The notes: generated from the letters alone by a model not told the origin. A stretch of 64,000 nucleotides of DNA from CAWAPS01 sp963783945 (GCA_963783945.1 CAWAPS010000005.1:310001-374000); one strand, 5' to 3'. Numbered from the stretch's first letter, positions 27,398 through 37,095 are shown. Translations and numbers: made by a program.

Positions 27398-28819
27398 TTA
27401 GCTGCTGTCGGGCCTCTTTGGCGGTTCGTCGGCCGGTGCGAGCAGACGGGAGCGGGCTACAGGAAGCGGGTTGGGCTGGACCGCGGCGCGCACGTCGAGT
27501 GGGAGGCTGAGGTCGCCTCCGGTGTGCATGACGCTGAACTCCCGCTCGGGGCGGCCACGGCCGATGAAGGAGCGGGCCCATTTGAGTAAGGTCGAAACCC
27601 GGTTGCCGAACCCGGTGAGGAACGTTAAGTGAACGAACGCCCAGATCACCCAGCCGGGGAAGCCGCTCAGAAGCAAACCGTGGAAGTTGACCACAGACTT
27701 GAACCGCCCGATGGTGGCGGCGGTGCCGAGGTCGCGATACTTGAAGGGATTACCTTGCTTGTGCTCAAGCCGCCGAACGATGGTGTTGGCGGCGTGCAGC
27801 CCGCCCTGCATGGCCACTTCAGCCACCCCGGGCAGGTTGTCGAGCGCCATCATGTCACCTACCACGAACACCTCGGGGTGCCCGGGAAGGGTCAGGTCGG
27901 CCAGGACGGCGATACGACCAGCCCTGTCGAGCTCGGCGCCAGTCGCCTTGGCCAGCTCGGCGGCCAGGGGCGACGCCTCCACCCCCGCGGCCCACACCGT
28001 GGTATAGGCGTTTAGCCGGCTGGTGGTACCGGCAGAGTCGCTGATGTCCACCCCGGTTGCGTCCACCCCCACGACCCGAGCGCCCATCCGCAGCTCAACG
28101 CCGAGATGTTCCAGTTCTTTGGCCGCTTTGCCGGAGAGCCGCTCGCCGAAGGTCGCCAGCGGCTGCTTGCCCCCGTCGAGCAGAACGACTCGCACCGACG
28201 ACGCTTCGTAGGAGCGGAACTCTCCCCGCAGGCTGCGCACGGCCAGCTCCCGGACCTGGCCGGCTAGCTCCACGCCAGTGGGACCAGCCCCCACGATGGC
28301 GATCGTCAACCAGCGCTCCTTTTCGGCCGGATCGGATATCAGCTCCGCCATCTCGAAGGCCCCCAGCACGCGTCGTCGCAGTTCGAGGGCGTCGTCGATG
28401 GTCTTCATGCCGGGCGCATAGAGGGCGTACTCGTCGTGCCCGAAATAGGACTGGTTGACGCCGGCGGCCACGATCAAGCTGTCGTAGGGGATCTCCCGAG
28501 GCTGAAGACCCATGACGGCGGCGTGCACGACGCGCCGATCCAGGTCGAACCCGGTGACCTCGGCCAACTCGACGCTGACGTTCTTGTGCTTGCGGACCAC
28601 GTGACGCAGGGCCGGGGCGATCTGGCCCGGCGGGATCAGCCCGGTGGCCACCTGATAAAGGAGGGGCTGAAACAGATGGTGGTTGCGCCGGTCGACGAGT
28701 GTGACCTCGATACCTCTGCGTGCCACTCGCCAGCGTGCGAGAAACCGCGTTGGGGGAAGGCCGCCGAAGCCGCCCCCGACGATCACCACCCGGTGACGGT
28801 TACCTGCGTTGGCGCTCAT
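27398..28819 (-). CDS. ndh: type II NADH dehydrogenase (NDH-2)
   Basis: NDH-2 oxidises NADH and reduces quinone at the membrane without pumping protons. The 473-residue protein has an FAD-binding motif VVIVGGGFGGLPPTRFLA, NHHLFQPLLYQVATG (typical NDH-2 segment), the NADH-binding motif IAIVGAGPTGVELAGQV, the VFVVGDMMALDN FAD segment and the quinone-site run GVAEVAMQGGLHAA. The C-terminal region GFPGWVIWAFVHLTFLTGF is the amphipathic membrane-docking part. It starts at ATG 28819. The next gene upstream is the decayed SDR. Confidence 0.93.
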   Translation of the reverse strand: MSANAGNRHRVVIVGGGFGGLPPTRFLARWRVARRGIEVTLVDRRNHHLFQPLLYQVATGLIPPGQIAPALRHVVRKHKNVSVELAEVTGFDLDRRVVHAAVMGLQPREIPYDSLIVAAGVNQSYFGHDEYALYAPGMKTIDDALELRRRVLGAFEMAELISDPAEKERWLTIAIVGAGPTGVELAGQVRELAVRSLRGEFRSYEASSVRVVLLDGGKQPLATFGERLSGKAAKELEHLGVELRMGARVVGVDATGVDISDSAGTTSRLNAYTTVWAAGVEASPLAAELAKATGAELDRAGRIAVLADLTLPGHPEVFVVGDMMALDNLPGVAEVAMQGGLHAANTIVRRLEHKQGNPFKYRDLGTAATIGRFKSVVNFHGLLLSGFPGWVIWAFVHLTFLTGFGNRVSTLLKWARSFIGRGRPEREFSVMHTGGDLSLPLDVRAAVQPNPLPVARSRLLAPADEPPKRPDSS

Positions 28820-29457
28820 CCCAGCAGCTCAATCAGATGCTCGCGGACGCTTATGGTGTAAACCATCGAGGCCAGTATCGGGTTCACCTCTCCGATTGGG
28901 GAAAACAAGCCGGTGTCGTCATGCTGGGCCATGCCACCGAAGGGCTGGCGGCACTCATCTTCTGCGGATCCGCCACGGTCGACGCGTTGATGGGGTGGCC
29001 ACCGCCCCGGGACCCTGGCCCCGAGCATCACAATGTTGTGGGATGGCAGCACGATCCACGCTTGACGAGTCACCGTGCCCATGCCGCCTTCGAGGGTCGG
29101 CGGGGGGCTTTGTCCGGAAGGGTCCAGTCCTCGTGCACAATCGCCTTCGTCGTGTCGGGCCCGGAGGTCCGGATGCCGAGACGTGCGTTGTTGACCATGG
29201 GCTCCCGCCGGGCCAGCCCAGTGACGGCTGTGCCCATCGGCATCTGCAGGAGAGGCCACCTTGCGCAGGTTGGCGTCGACCCCGATCGCGTTGTCCCGGG
29301 GACGACAACCTGGCGCTCGACCGCCCTGGTGGCCTGTTCGTTGGCTCCGTATTCGCTCGTCGTGTTGGCCTGAAGCCCGGCCACGGCCATGGTCCATCGT
29401 TCTGCTGACTCCAGAGTTCCCGCCGGTCACGATAGCTACCTGCCCGTCGAGCGACAT
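28816..29457 (-). pseudogene. decayed short-chain dehydrogenase (SDR)
   Basis: A good ribosome site (GAAGGAGAATCGG) and ATG 29457 begin MSLDGQVAIVTGGNSG, the start of an SDR with its NAD-binding TGG motif. After that the SDR-like sequence appears only in pieces in other frames: NEQATRAVE and VVVPG in one, IGVDANLRKVA in another and MVNNARLGIRTSG in a third. At least two frameshifts are needed, and the Tyr-x-x-x-Lys catalytic motif is not recognisable. It cannot make an intact enzyme. Confidence 0.75.
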
Positions 29458-30166
29458 CCGATTCTCCTTCCACAGGTGGAGACCGCGTTCCTTGGCAATC
29501 GCCGACCGTGAAGGGATCAAAACACTAGGCCACGGAATGATTCTTCACCTGATCAGGAGGATCTCGCCAGGCGGCGGAGAATGGAAGGATGGGGGGCAAT
29601 GCCAGCGGCCGCCGGGCGCCGGTAGCAGCGGGGACGGCTCGCTCGCATCGACCCGGGCGAGTTCCGTCCTCTTCGCTATCTCCAAAGCTGTTTCTGGGCG
29701 TCGCCCCCGCCTCGCCGCTGACAACCGTCGTGGGCGGGGCGTTCGTTGACGATACGACTTGGCCAAGCTGAAGCTAGTCCGGCCAAAACGCCTTCTCGTC
29801 TTGGCAGTGGCAGGCGACTGCTTGGCGACCGCCGTGGCTAAGGGCCCGCCACGAAACAACTTGGAACAAGTCCTGTGCCACGACATGCATGTTTACAAGA
29901 GAATTGCGTCAAGTTGTTTCGTGGCGGGCCCTAAGCGTGGCAGCAGGCAAAAGCACCCAGAGGTCCTGCAGCTCGCAACAGTCGCCCCAAGTCCATCCGG
30001 GTAATCCCGGCGACAACCGTGCCACCGTGGCGCCCGAAGATCGCCAAGTCCAGTTCGTCGCCCAGCCCCATAACGGCGGACGCCTCGCGACGAATGTGCG
30101 CTTCAAGGACTTCGATGTCGAGCGGGTCGGGATGGTCCTCGACGTGCCACTCCACGGACCGACTCG
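29458..30166. other. intergenic region with an inverted-repeat element
   Basis: About 700 bases without a convincing gene. The only clear structure is the 22-bp inverted repeat at 29841-29932. Open frames here show no start signals or known motifs. Confidence 0.45.
29841..29932. repeat. 92-bp element bounded by perfect 22-bp inverted repeats
   Basis: AGGGCCCGCCACGAAACAAC plus TT (29841-29862) is repeated exactly in reverse complement at 29911-29932. The 48-base spacer contains a further perfect palindrome, ACATGCATGT (29883-29892). The size and layout are like a miniature inverted-repeat element or a long hairpin RNA. Whether it is mobile cannot be known from one copy. Confidence 0.8.
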
Positions 30167-30583
30167 TCAGACGCCGACGATTTGTTCGATCAGAGATGCG
30201 TCGTCGAAGTACGTGCGGTATGACCGGATCTTTCCATCGCGGAAGTCGGCCACGGTGACGCCGGCCAACCGGACATGCCGTCCGGTGGGTTCCAACTCGG
30301 CACTCTCGCCGACGACCAATGGTCCCGTGTGATCGGCTTCGATGACCCATTCGGCGAACGCCTTGTTGCCCACTTCATCGAGTCCTCGGTACATGATGGC
30401 GACGTTGGAGAACGCCTCTTCACGCACGGCGGCAAGGTCAACGAGCGCGGCCAAACCCGATACGGTCGCAATCGGCGACCAACCAACGACATCCTCGGTG
30501 AACAGAGTCCGCGGATCAACCGGTGCTCCGCCGACTTCAGCCTCGAGCGCCTGTAACAGCACGTCCTTGCGTGACTCGCTCAT
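30167..30583 (-). CDS. SnoaL/NTF2-like protein
   Basis: The 138-residue protein ends with GVTVADFRDGKIRSYRTYFD, the typical last strand and loop of SnoaL-like polyketide-cyclase/NTF2-fold proteins, and has FAEWVIEADHTGPL before it. Such small alpha+beta barrels act as cyclases, hydratases or ligand-binding proteins. Two similar-sized family members occur at 56901 and 59510. Function not predictable. Confidence 0.8.
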   Translation of the reverse strand: MSESRKDVLLQALEAEVGGAPVDPRTLFTEDVVGWSPIATVSGLAALVDLAAVREEAFSNVAIMYRGLDEVGNKAFAEWVIEADHTGPLVVGESAELEPTGRHVRLAGVTVADFRDGKIRSYRTYFDDASLIEQIVGV

Positions 30584-30644
30584 GGCATCCCGATCCTTGT
30601 AGTCATCAGTTCGTTTCGAAGTCTGCTGGCAATCCGAGCTGGGT

Positions 30645-30899
30645 TCATGACCCTAGGGCCTTGGCCTTGGCCGCCGCGAACTCCTCGTCGGTGAGAACGC
30701 CCGAAGCATGCAGCTGGGCGAGATGTTCGATCTCGTCCGCTGGGTTCACTGGAGGCGGCGCATACTGCGCCGGGTCCGGGGCGACATCGGCCGGCGCCTG
30801 ATAGGCCTGCTGCTGCTCCGCGTACCTGTTGTCCTCGTGATGAGCGATTGCCGCGCCGGCAATGAGCGCTCGACGTCGTGTGCGCCGCCTGAATCCCAT
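30645..30899 (-). CDS. small SHOCT-domain protein
   Basis: From ATG 30899, which follows AAAGGAG, the protein has 84 residues. It begins MGFRRRTRRRALIAG, a basic segment, has a Gln/Pro/Ala-rich middle and ends with a SHOCT domain (DEIEHLAQLHASGVLTDEEF). SHOCT domains are short helical oligomerisation elements found at the ends of membrane and stress proteins. A second SHOCT protein lies at 39427. The product is probably cytoplasmic or membrane-peripheral. Confidence 0.8.
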   Translation of the reverse strand: MGFRRRTRRRALIAGAAIAHHEDNRYAEQQQAYQAPADVAPDPAQYAPPPVNPADEIEHLAQLHASGVLTDEEFAAAKAKALGS

Positions 30900-31073
30900 A
30901 CAAAACTCCTTTCCCGTTCGTTCGGCCACCACTACCTCTGGGGCCAGAGTCGACTATCTCATTGGCCGTCCGAAGTGTTGTCCCCTCTAACAGGTGAATT
31001 CCCCAGACGAGTGACATGACGGAAGCCCAGCGGGAGCCTTGATGCCCTCTGGATCAAAGGCTTTGGCGCGCCG

Positions 31074-32084
31074 ATGCCGTCGATTATGTTGAAAAGTGTG
31101 CGAACACCGATCAAACACCCACCCGACCCGATGTACGCGGAGTTCGAGGTACACCGCACCATGATCCGAGATCGCGTTCGGACCGATGCTTTCCGACGTG
31201 CCATCGACTCGGTGGTACGTCCCGGCGACGTCGTTCTTGATGTCGGGGCGGGAAGCGGCATCCTGAGCGTCTTCGCCGCGAAAGCGGGCGCAGCCCGCGT
31301 GTATGCGGTGGAGCAGACGTCGGTCGCTGTCCTGGCCCAGGATCTGGTCGCCGCCAACGGGGTTGCGGAGATCGTCCGGGTGATCCATGGCGACGTCTTG
31401 GACATTGAGCCGCCCGAGCGCGTCGATGTGGTCGTCTCGGAATGGCTCGGAGGATTCGGGATCGACGAAGGCATGCTCGATCCGGTTATCGCCGCCCGCG
31501 ACCGATGGCTCAAACCGGGCGGAGTGATGATCCCCCACGTGGTCACGGCATGGGTCGCCCTGGTGCACGATCGCTACCTCGAGGACATGGTGGATTTCCT
31601 GCGGGACGCCCCTTACGGCCTCAAGCTCGACCATCTCGTCGACAAGACCGTCAACGAGATCCTCTATTCGGGCAACCACCGCCACCTAACAGCTGACGAC
31701 CGCCGCTCCGAAACCGGCAGGCTGTGGACGACTGAAACCGAGGTGATCCCACTTGAGCGGGCTCAGGCGCCGCACGAAGCCGACACGGTGCTCCCTGTGC
31801 ACCACCACGGTACTGCCAACGCCCTCGCACTTTGGTTCAGCGCCGAGCTGGCAACGGGCATCTCGATCTCCGTGGGACCAGGCGATCCACCCACTCATTG
31901 GGGGATGACGACAGCCCCGCTTAGCTCGCCCGTGGAACTCACGCCCGGCATGGCGGTCCGCGTGAGGGTCAGGACGGCCCCGGCCCAGCCGACCGGGACC
32001 TGGACGAGCTGGGCGATCGCGCTGCCCGGAGCGGACTGGGAGGAGCACGACGAGCAAGCCATCTGGCAGGAGATTGTCGACTGA
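31074..32084 (+). CDS. protein arginine methyltransferase-like SAM enzyme (PRMT family)
   Basis: The 336-residue protein carries the PRMT signatures in order: SAM motif I VLDVGAGSGIL (54-64), the ribose-binding Glu80 in YAVE, the double-E loop SEWLGGFGIDEGML (Glu123 and Glu132) and the THW loop (THWG, 274-277) in the C-terminal beta-barrel part. This is the layout of eukaryotic type I-like arginine methyltransferases, and family members in bacteria are uncommon. It would methylate arginine side chains of proteins using SAM; whether it acts on proteins or on another substrate is open. The start is uncertain: no clear ribosome site before ATG 31074, with ATG 31086 or 31131 possible. Confidence 0.82.
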   Translation: MPSIMLKSVRTPIKHPPDPMYAEFEVHRTMIRDRVRTDAFRRAIDSVVRPGDVVLDVGAGSGILSVFAAKAGAARVYAVEQTSVAVLAQDLVAANGVAEIVRVIHGDVLDIEPPERVDVVVSEWLGGFGIDEGMLDPVIAARDRWLKPGGVMIPHVVTAWVALVHDRYLEDMVDFLRDAPYGLKLDHLVDKTVNEILYSGNHRHLTADDRRSETGRLWTTETEVIPLERAQAPHEADTVLPVHHHGTANALALWFSAELATGISISVGPGDPPTHWGMTTAPLSSPVELTPGMAVRVRVRTAPAQPTGTWTSWAIALPGADWEEHDEQAIWQEIVD

Positions 32085-32551
32085 GTATCTGGGAGAGGTC
32101 CTGCGAACAGGCCCACTGATCGCCGTATCAAAACTTAAGGGTGCTGGGTGGCAGTTGAACACAAACGGACCGGGTCATCTCGGCCATGTCGCACACGCCG
32201 AGCATGCGCCGCGCCACCCTCAACACGCCATCGAAGGTCTTCCCGCCGGGGGCGTTCTAGGAGAATGACCGATCATCGGGATCGGGTGTATGACGGAGCC
32301 GGGGTCCCCGCAAGTCACCTTGAACGGGGGAGCGTCTGTGCAGCGGCGACGCGTAGGCTCCTCCTGAAAAGGAACGGAACGACCGGCGCAAGAGGCTGCG
32401 ACGACAGGCTGGGAAGCTCCGCCTTCCTGGCAACCTTGGTTTAGTTTTTGGGTTAGTTTCAATCTTTGTTAGCTCAGTAGTTTGCCGTTGCCGCCTACGC
32501 CGGGCATCGTCGACGCCTCACGGCGGACCCGCGGGTTCAAAGGAGCATCCC
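32085..32551. other. intergenic region before the DUF2252 gene
   Basis: Holds no convincing gene. The stretch just upstream of the next gene (about 32430-32480) is AT-rich (TTAGTTTTTGGGTTAGTTTC) and probably contains its promoter. Confidence 0.4.
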
Positions 32552-33962
32552 ATGGTCAAGACACTGGACCGTCAGAGCACCCAGCAGCGGGCGGAGAGAG
32601 GCAAGGCGGCCCGGGCTGTGCTGCCCAGGGAACAGCTGGCCGAGTGGAACCCGGGCCAGCGGAGCCTGGAACCACTGGACCTGCTGGCTGAGCAGGCCCA
32701 AACCCGGATACCCGAGCTGGTGCCGATCCGCCACGCCCGCATGGCCGCCTCTCCCTTCGCCTACTACCGGGGGGCGGCGTTGCCGATGGCCGCCGACCTC
32801 GCCACCTCGACCCGGTCCGGCATCATGGTGCAGTTGTGCGGCGACGCCCACCTGGCGAACTTCGGCGGGTTCGCATCCCCCGAGCGGGAACTCCTCTTCG
32901 ACGTCAACGACTTTGACGAGACCCTGCCCGGGCCGTTCGAGTGGGACGTGAAACGCCTGGCCGCCAGCCTCGAAGTAGCAGCCCGCGGACACGCCTTCGA
33001 TGGCCGCACCGCGGGCACGATCACCCTGGCCGGGATGCGAGCCTACCAGCAGGCCATCCGGGACTTCGCGGGCATGTCCAATCTTGACGTGTGGTACGCC
33101 CGGCTGGACGTCGATGGCGTGATCCAACGCTGGGGAGGAACCGTTCGTGCCAAGCGGGTGAAAGAATTCCAGCGCACCGTGGCCAAGGCTTCGTCCAAAG
33201 ACCAGATAAAGGCCCGAGCCAAACTCACTCGGGCAGACGCCGGTGGCCTGCACTTCGTTTCGGATCCGCCTCTGCTCGTTCCGGTAGCTGAGCTCTACGG
33301 CGCGGTCGATGCCGAAGCGATCGAGGAGTCCATCCACGAAACCATCCGGAGCTACCGACGGAGCCTGCAAGGTGACCGGCGCCGCCTATTGGAGTCGTAC
33401 CGGTTCGTCGACTTGGCCCGCAAGGTCGTCGGTGTGGGAAGCGTCGGGACCCGGGCATGGGTGGCGCTGTTCGTCGGGGCCCGCGACGCCGACACGCTGA
33501 TCCTCCAGGTCAAAGAGGCCGAAGCCTCGGTCCTCGAGCGATTCGTGAGCCGAAGTGCCTACAACAACCAAGGCCAGCGAGTTGTGGAGGGGCAACGGTT
33601 GATGCAAGCGGCCAGTGACATATTCCTCGGCTGGCAGACGCGTCACCCAGGGCATCGACGGGCGACCCCACGACTACTACGTCCGGCAACTGTGGGACTG
33701 GAAGCTGTCGGCCGACACCGACATAATGCAGCCCGACGCCCTGGGTATCTACGCTCAGCTGTGCGGGTGGACTCTGGCCCGAGCTCATGCTCGCTCCGGA
33801 GACCCTATCGCCATCAGCTCGTACATGGGGCGCAGCGACCTCTTCCCCCAAGCCTTGTCCCGTTTCGCCACAGCCTATGCCGATCAAAACGACACCGATC
33901 ACCGAAACCTCGTCAAAGCGATCGCCAACGGCACCGTCGCCGCAGACGGAAGTACGTCGTGA
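32552..33962 (+). pseudogene. DUF2252 gene with a frameshift near 33630
   Basis: ATG 32552 follows AAAGGAGC. The first 360 residues are clear DUF2252: MVQLCGDAHLANFGGF, ERELLFDVNDFDETLPGPFEWDVKRLAASL, GVGSVGTRAWVALF and ERFVSRSAYNNQGQRVVEGQR. After DIFLGW the frame leaves the family, while the +1 frame continues it with RVTQGIDGRPHDYYVRQLWD and runs to a stop at 33960-33962. Shifting +1 near 33632 restores about 470 residues, the normal length. So this is either a pseudogene, a sequencing error or a true frameshift. DUF2252 has a kinase-like fold; no function is firmly assigned. Confidence 0.82.
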
Positions 33963-34473
33963 GGTCTCGAACCCTCGGGCATCCGGTGCCGCGCTTCCTG
34001 TGTCGAGACCCGTTGTCAAGAAGGTTGATGGTCGCCGCTGGTTGGGTGGGTGTCCGGGTGTCGGCGAGTGGGGCATCCATCGTTTCCTAGAGGTGCTCGA
34101 CGAATTCGTGCTCGTCGGCGACAGCACTCTTGTTTGGGTGTCCCTGTTTGGGACTGCGGTCGCGTTCTTGTTCCATAGGGCCGCCCAGCGCGGCGTCGGC
34201 GGACGGACCAGCGAACCGACCTTATCCCCACCAGCGTGTTGACGCACAGGAAGTTCCGCGACCCACAATCGAGGGCGGAGGGATGCTGCCCCACAAGATC
34301 CGCGAACGACCGCAGATTTCCCCCGCCGTCCACTCCTAACGTTTCTGGCGCGCAGCTCCTCGGCCGTTCCCGCTGGCCCATGTCCGACAAGCGCCGAAGT
34401 CGCACACGTGGATTGTTATGAGGGCCTGGCCTCAACCGGAGACTCAGAGTCAGGTGGGTCCAGGCAACGAAGC
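33963..34473. other. intergenic region after DUF2252
   Basis: About 510 bases between convergent genes. A hydrophobic frame near 34095-34190 (VWVSLFGTAVAFLFH) is not backed by a start signal. Nothing else noticed. Confidence 0.4.
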
Positions 34474-35385
34474 TTAAGACTGAGCGGCGTCGGAGGCCTT
34501 GCCCCGTCGCCGCATCCTCCTGAGACCTGCCGATAACGACAGGCCGCTTTCTTGCCATACCACACCTGCCACCGCGCCAAGGATGATCACGACCCCAATC
34601 GCGATCAGCCAGGACATGAGGGCGAACACCACCCCGATCGGTCCGTACTTGTTATTGTCGGAAATAACGGTGCTGGAGAAGATGATCGAGAAAACGACCT
34701 CCATGCCCAGCCAGAAAATGGCGGTTGCGAAGGCGGCAGGAAAGAGGTCCCGCCACGAGATCCTTGCCGCGAGCAGAAACCACATGGTGAACCACCAGAA
34801 GGCGGTCAAGGCCGCCAAGGCGAGGATTGCGAGTAGGACCGGTCCACCCGCAGCATGCACCGACGGCGCCGCCCAGCCGACCAAGACCGACCAGCCGACC
34901 AGGATGGCTAGCCAGATTAGCCGGCGGAGCACGTCTCTCATCCCCCGGCCGTCGAGCTCGAACGCCCGCTCGTAGAGCTCCTGAACCGCGCAGGCTGCTG
35001 CAATACCGCCCAGGATGAAGAACAGCCAGGCGGTCCCTGTGATGGCGCTGGACGTGGCGGTCGGAGAGGTGAATAGCCGGCTGACGTCGGCGGCTGCTTG
35101 TTGGTTGAGTCCCAGTCGCCGAGCCAGCGTGTTGACCGTGGATCTTCCAGCGAGGGCGTTGGCGACGATCAGAAAGGGGAAGAAACACAGAAGCAGCGTG
35201 GCTGCGAAGAGCAGCCCTCGATTGATGAAGTCCATGGAGTCCAGGCGTCGCCACAGACGCTCAGCGGACGAGCCGGCGTATTTGCCTTTGGCCCGCTCGG
35301 CGCCACGTCGGATGCGGTGACCAACTGCGGGTGTCCCGTTCACTCCCGGTAGTCCGGGGCCGGCACCTTGATCGGAGGACATCAT
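34474..35385 (-). CDS. YihY/BrkB-family membrane protein
   Basis: The 303-residue protein has six membrane segments: LLFAATLLLCFFPFLIVANAL, AWLFFILGGIAAACAVQELY, LIWLAILVGWSVLVGWAA, VLLAILALAALTAFWWFTM, PAAFATAIFWLGMEVVFSII and PIGVVFALMSWLIAIGVVII, matching the YihY/UPF0761 family. Its function is not established; an exporter or cell-envelope role has been proposed for family members. It is monocistronic and convergent with the DUF2252 gene. Confidence 0.88.
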   Translation of the reverse strand: MMSSDQGAGPGLPGVNGTPAVGHRIRRGAERAKGKYAGSSAERLWRRLDSMDFINRGLLFAATLLLCFFPFLIVANALAGRSTVNTLARRLGLNQQAAADVSRLFTSPTATSSAITGTAWLFFILGGIAAACAVQELYERAFELDGRGMRDVLRRLIWLAILVGWSVLVGWAAPSVHAAGGPVLLAILALAALTAFWWFTMWFLLAARISWRDLFPAAFATAIFWLGMEVVFSIIFSSTVISDNNKYGPIGVVFALMSWLIAIGVVIILGAVAGVVWQESGLSLSAGLRRMRRRGKASDAAQS

Positions 35386-35479
35386 GATGGCACGTCCTAG
35401 GAGGTGAGGCCGCTGACGCAGCGTGTCGGCACCATTGGGCCTCCTACTCGGTGCGCGCCGGGGGGGCGCCGGCGAATTG

Positions 35480-36838
35480 TCATGTCGACTGCGCCGTCTC
35501 GCGGTGCACAGGTGCCGGCGCGGTCGTCGCTGCAGAGGTGGTCGCTGGGCCGGGCAGGGGCGGGAGGTGGGCCCGGGCCACGTATGTCACCACGACGGCC
35601 ACAATCACCAGAGGCATGAGGGCGAGTCCATCCGAGGCCAAGAACAGTGAAGTCAGTAGAACCGAGGTGAGCGGAAGGTTGAGCATGGCGCAAGTCATGG
35701 CGCCGATGGCCATGCCGGCACCGGCCACCATCGGGAGGCCGGGAAGGTGAGACAGGGCGATGCCGCCGGCTGCCCCGATGAACATGCCGGGAAAAACGGG
35801 ACCACCCCGAAAGCTGCTAAGCGACGCACCGTAAGCCAGTCCCTTGCAGACGACCAGTAGGATCAGCGTTCCCACCGAGTAAGCGGCGCTGTTTTCCAAC
35901 AGTGATGGCAGCGACGATTGGCCCGAGAACAGGACCAGGGAAGACGACTTTCCGGTGACGTCGGCGAACAGTGCAGCCAAGCCTCCGATGACGAGTCCGA
36001 CGAGCGGAGTGAATACCAGGATCCGCCCTTCAACCCGGGGTCGCAGGTACAGCGCCAACCAGCGGAGCCCGTAGGCCAGGATGGCCGCGGCCACACCGAT
36101 GGCGATGGCCCAGCCGAACTCGGCACCGTCAGGGTTGCTGAACGGGGGGAGGTTAGGCACGGCCAGGGAGAACGTTCCGTGTCCCGTCCAGGCGTCGAAT
36201 CCCACGAAGATGAGCGAGCCGACCCCGGCCGCCAGGAGGCCCGGTACCAGTACCAGGCCGAGCGTCGGCCCGCCCAGCCCCGACGCTTCCATGATGAGGA
36301 AGGCGCCGGCGAGCGGCGAACCGAGCAAGGTACTGATCGCGGCGAAGCTGCCCGCCGCGGCCACGACCATCACTGTCTGCTGGGGGATTTCCCGCTTGGA
36401 TAGGCGCACGACAAGCGCGGCCAGGCCGGCACCGATAGCAACGAGGGGCGCCTCAGGGCCGACGACCGCACCCAAGCCGAGGGTGGCCAAAGCGGCCAGG
36501 GCAATGCCCGGCAGCTCCCCCGCCGAGGGGGCACCGCCGGGCTGAAAGCCATCCGCGGGCGAATGCCCGCCCCGTCCCGGCAGATAGCGGATCGTCAGCG
36601 CTACCAAGGCACCAGCCACGCCCAGCAAGGGGATGGGCCACCACGTCGGTTCCCCATGAAACCCGAGCCACTTCAGCAGATAGTCGGGTTGGTAAAGCCA
36701 TTTCTGCAGATCATCGACCAGGTAAAGAAACCAATAAGCGACCGCTGCGATGGGCGCCCCGAGGACACCGGCCACCACCAGCAGTACCAGGTAGCTGCGG
36801 GTCCGCAGCAAGGCGACGACATCACCGGGCGCTACCAT
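35480..36838 (-). CDS. ClC-family chloride channel or H+/Cl- antiporter
   Basis: The 452-residue protein has about 10-12 hydrophobic helices and the chloride-path motifs of ClC proteins in modified form: GRGGHSPADG (in place of GSGIP), VGPEAPLVAIG (in place of GREGP) and GGPVFPGMFIGAAGG (GGxFxP). ATG 36838 follows GAGGGGAGC; the frame is open to 36922 but the extra residues do not look membrane-like. It is a channel or an antiporter depending on glutamate residues that cannot be mapped reliably here. Its start overlaps the end of a small ORF on the same strand. Confidence 0.9.
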   Translation of the reverse strand: MVAPGDVVALLRTRSYLVLLVVAGVLGAPIAAVAYWFLYLVDDLQKWLYQPDYLLKWLGFHGEPTWWPIPLLGVAGALVALTIRYLPGRGGHSPADGFQPGGAPSAGELPGIALAALATLGLGAVVGPEAPLVAIGAGLAALVVRLSKREIPQQTVMVVAAAGSFAAISTLLGSPLAGAFLIMEASGLGGPTLGLVLVPGLLAAGVGSLIFVGFDAWTGHGTFSLAVPNLPPFSNPDGAEFGWAIAIGVAAAILAYGLRWLALYLRPRVEGRILVFTPLVGLVIGGLAALFADVTGKSSSLVLFSGQSSLPSLLENSAAYSVGTLILLVVCKGLAYGASLSSFRGGPVFPGMFIGAAGGIALSHLPGLPMVAGAGMAIGAMTCAMLNLPLTSVLLTSLFLASDGLALMPLVIVAVVVTYVARAHLPPLPGPATTSAATTAPAPVHRETAQST

Positions 36839-37095
36839 GATCGACTGCTCCCCTCGGCTTCCGGGCGGTTCCGCCCACCTCCAGGCGACCTCCTCAGGTC
36901 TGGTCTCCGGCAGCCTCGGCACAGGCCGCCGGACTGGTGAACTGAGCGTCCGGTCAGCCCGCCATGGTGACCTTCAACTTCCACCTGCCGTCCGATCTGG
37001 GCGACCCTCTCGTCGGTATAGTTGGGTACGCCCGGTGGCAACTCGACCACCGGGTAGTCGACCGGTTCTAGCTCGTCTAGGTCGAGGTCGGTCAT
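36832..37095 (-). CDS. small ORF or decayed DUF6325/DUF1269-like fragment
   Basis: ATG 37095 follows CTGGAGC. The N-terminus MTDLDLDELEPVDYPVVELP resembles the start of DUF6325-type proteins, which carry DLNELGPVDYLVVEFP. The remaining 65 residues do not continue the family pattern, so this is probably a truncated remnant. It overlaps the ClC start by seven bases and could be translated with it. Confidence 0.4.
   Translation of the reverse strand: MTDLDLDELEPVDYPVVELPPGVPNYTDERVAQIGRQVEVEGHHGGLTGRSVHQSGGLCRGCRRPDLRRSPGGGRNRPEAEGSSRSW

Noticed and set aside
34095..34242. Hydrophobic short frame in the gap after DUF2252
   Set aside because: One hydrophobic stretch only, without a ribosome site or clear start.
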